Source of the DNA: CAWGHZ01 sp963775315
GTDB taxonomy: Bacteria; Pseudomonadota; Alphaproteobacteria; MPNO01; DASWLB01
Length of the DNA: 64,000 nt
Reading direction: 5' to 3'
Assembly (NCBI GenBank): GCA_963775315.1
Contig: CAVZIN010000011.1
Location: 62,001-126,000 of the forward strand
A program made the position numbers and the translations under genes. How positions within the stretch are numbered: position 1 is the first letter of the stretch; the number at the start of each line of letters is the position of its first letter. The notes beneath the pieces are model-generated. The model had not been told where the DNA came from, searched no databases, and was given only the letters and a program-made list of their open reading frames with translations. Shown in pieces: positions 63,709 to 64,000 of this stretch.

Positions 63709-64000
63709 ATGACCGGACTGTACGACCGGAAGCCGGGCGACGCGCCGGGCGCGGCCGAGGCCGCGCCCGACCATCCGCTGCCCGATCACGACCACCCGCA
63801 CGGCGACGGGCAGGGGCACGACCACGACCATCCCCATCCGCACGCCGGGCCGGGCCACAACATCGAGCGCGAGGTGGTGTGGGAACGCTGGCAGAAGAAG
63901 CGCACCTTCGTCCGTGCGCTGGAGGGCACCTACAGCCACCTGACCAAGGAGCTGCTGGACCAGCCGCGCGTCTACTCGTCGAAGGACGTGCCGTGGAAGG
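63709..64000 (+). CDS. histidine-rich protein, truncated by window edge (possible cupin)
   Basis: An open frame begins at ATG 63709, 16 bases after the TctC stop, and runs out of the window. The first 50 residues are rich in His and Asp (PDHDHPHGDGQGHDHDHPHPHAG), suggesting metal binding; the next part (EVVWERWQKKRTFVRALEGTYSHLTKEL) is not diagnostic. From operon position and general resemblance it could be a cupin-type accessory protein, but this cannot be confirmed without the rest of the gene. Confidence 0.55.
   Translation, partial: MTGLYDRKPGDAPGAAEAAPDHPLPDHDHPHGDGQGHDHDHPHPHAGPGHNIEREVVWERWQKKRTFVRALEGTYSHLTKELLDQPRVYSSKDVPWK

Overview
The window is dense, very GC-rich chromosomal DNA. 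It carries the replication-initiation block dnaA-dnaN-recF-gyrB next to rpsT, several ECF-, TctA/TctC-, EamA- and UbiD-type families, and families of short palindromic intergenic repeats. Together these point to an alphaproteobacterium, probably of the Rhodospirillales/Rhizobiales type; I cannot name a genus. No rRNA, tRNA or CRISPR array was recognised.

Layout. 0-2.4 kb: the 3' part of phosphoglycerate kinase, then an ECF sigma/anti-sigma pair on the minus strand. 2.5-7.2 kb: an operon of an M24 peptidase-like protein and a thiamine-dependent 2-oxoacid dehydrogenase (E1alpha, E1beta, E2; no E3). 7.2-15.4 kb: a catabolic-looking region with a UbiD-family decarboxylase, two tandem MetE-C-domain proteins, two luciferase-like flavin oxidoreductases, a 3-hydroxyisobutyrate-dehydrogenase-like enzyme and an alpha/beta hydrolase. 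15.4-26.6 kb: a class A penicillin-binding protein, a GNAT, a DUF433/DUF5615 pair, gyrB-recF-dnaN-dnaA, rpsT and a low-molecular-weight phosphatase. 26.7-35.3 kb: five EamA transporters (four in one head-to-tail array), a universal stress protein, a Lon-like protease and a small zincin. 35.7-43.9 kb: acetoacetyl-CoA synthetase coupled to a sirtuin, an AmpG-like permease, an FkbM methyltransferase, and a macrodomain protein coupled to a PatZ-like acyl-CoA synthetase/GNAT fusion. This looks like a locus for reversible control of acyl-CoA synthetase by lysine acylation.

43,878-47,805 is a complete transposon of about 3.9 kb, less GC-rich than its surroundings. It has an IS1595/ISXO2-type transposase, 29-bp perfect terminal inverted repeats and an exact 8-bp target duplication. 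It sits in the last codons of the PatZ-like gene and carries six further genes: an XRE regulator divergent from the transposase across a two-operator control region, a small HTH protein, a transposase-coupled helper and three unrecognised proteins. 47.8-64 kb: DUF971, Trm112, Lon-N-domain, thioredoxin, YbaK/ProX and pentapeptide genes, an orphan substrate-binding protein, a CurA-like reductase, a TPR protein, an MFS exporter, a Mug-like glycosylase, Rrf2-cysK with two tandem ketopantoate-reductase homologues, and a TctA-TctB fusion divergent from a TctC receptor.

Four genes carry an apparent single-base frameshift. The three one-base insertions, including one in essential gyrB, each become a GANTC site (the CcrM methylation motif) when the extra base is removed. 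A systematic base-calling artefact at methylated sites is therefore the simplest explanation. One repeat pair is inserted in frame in the E2 linker.
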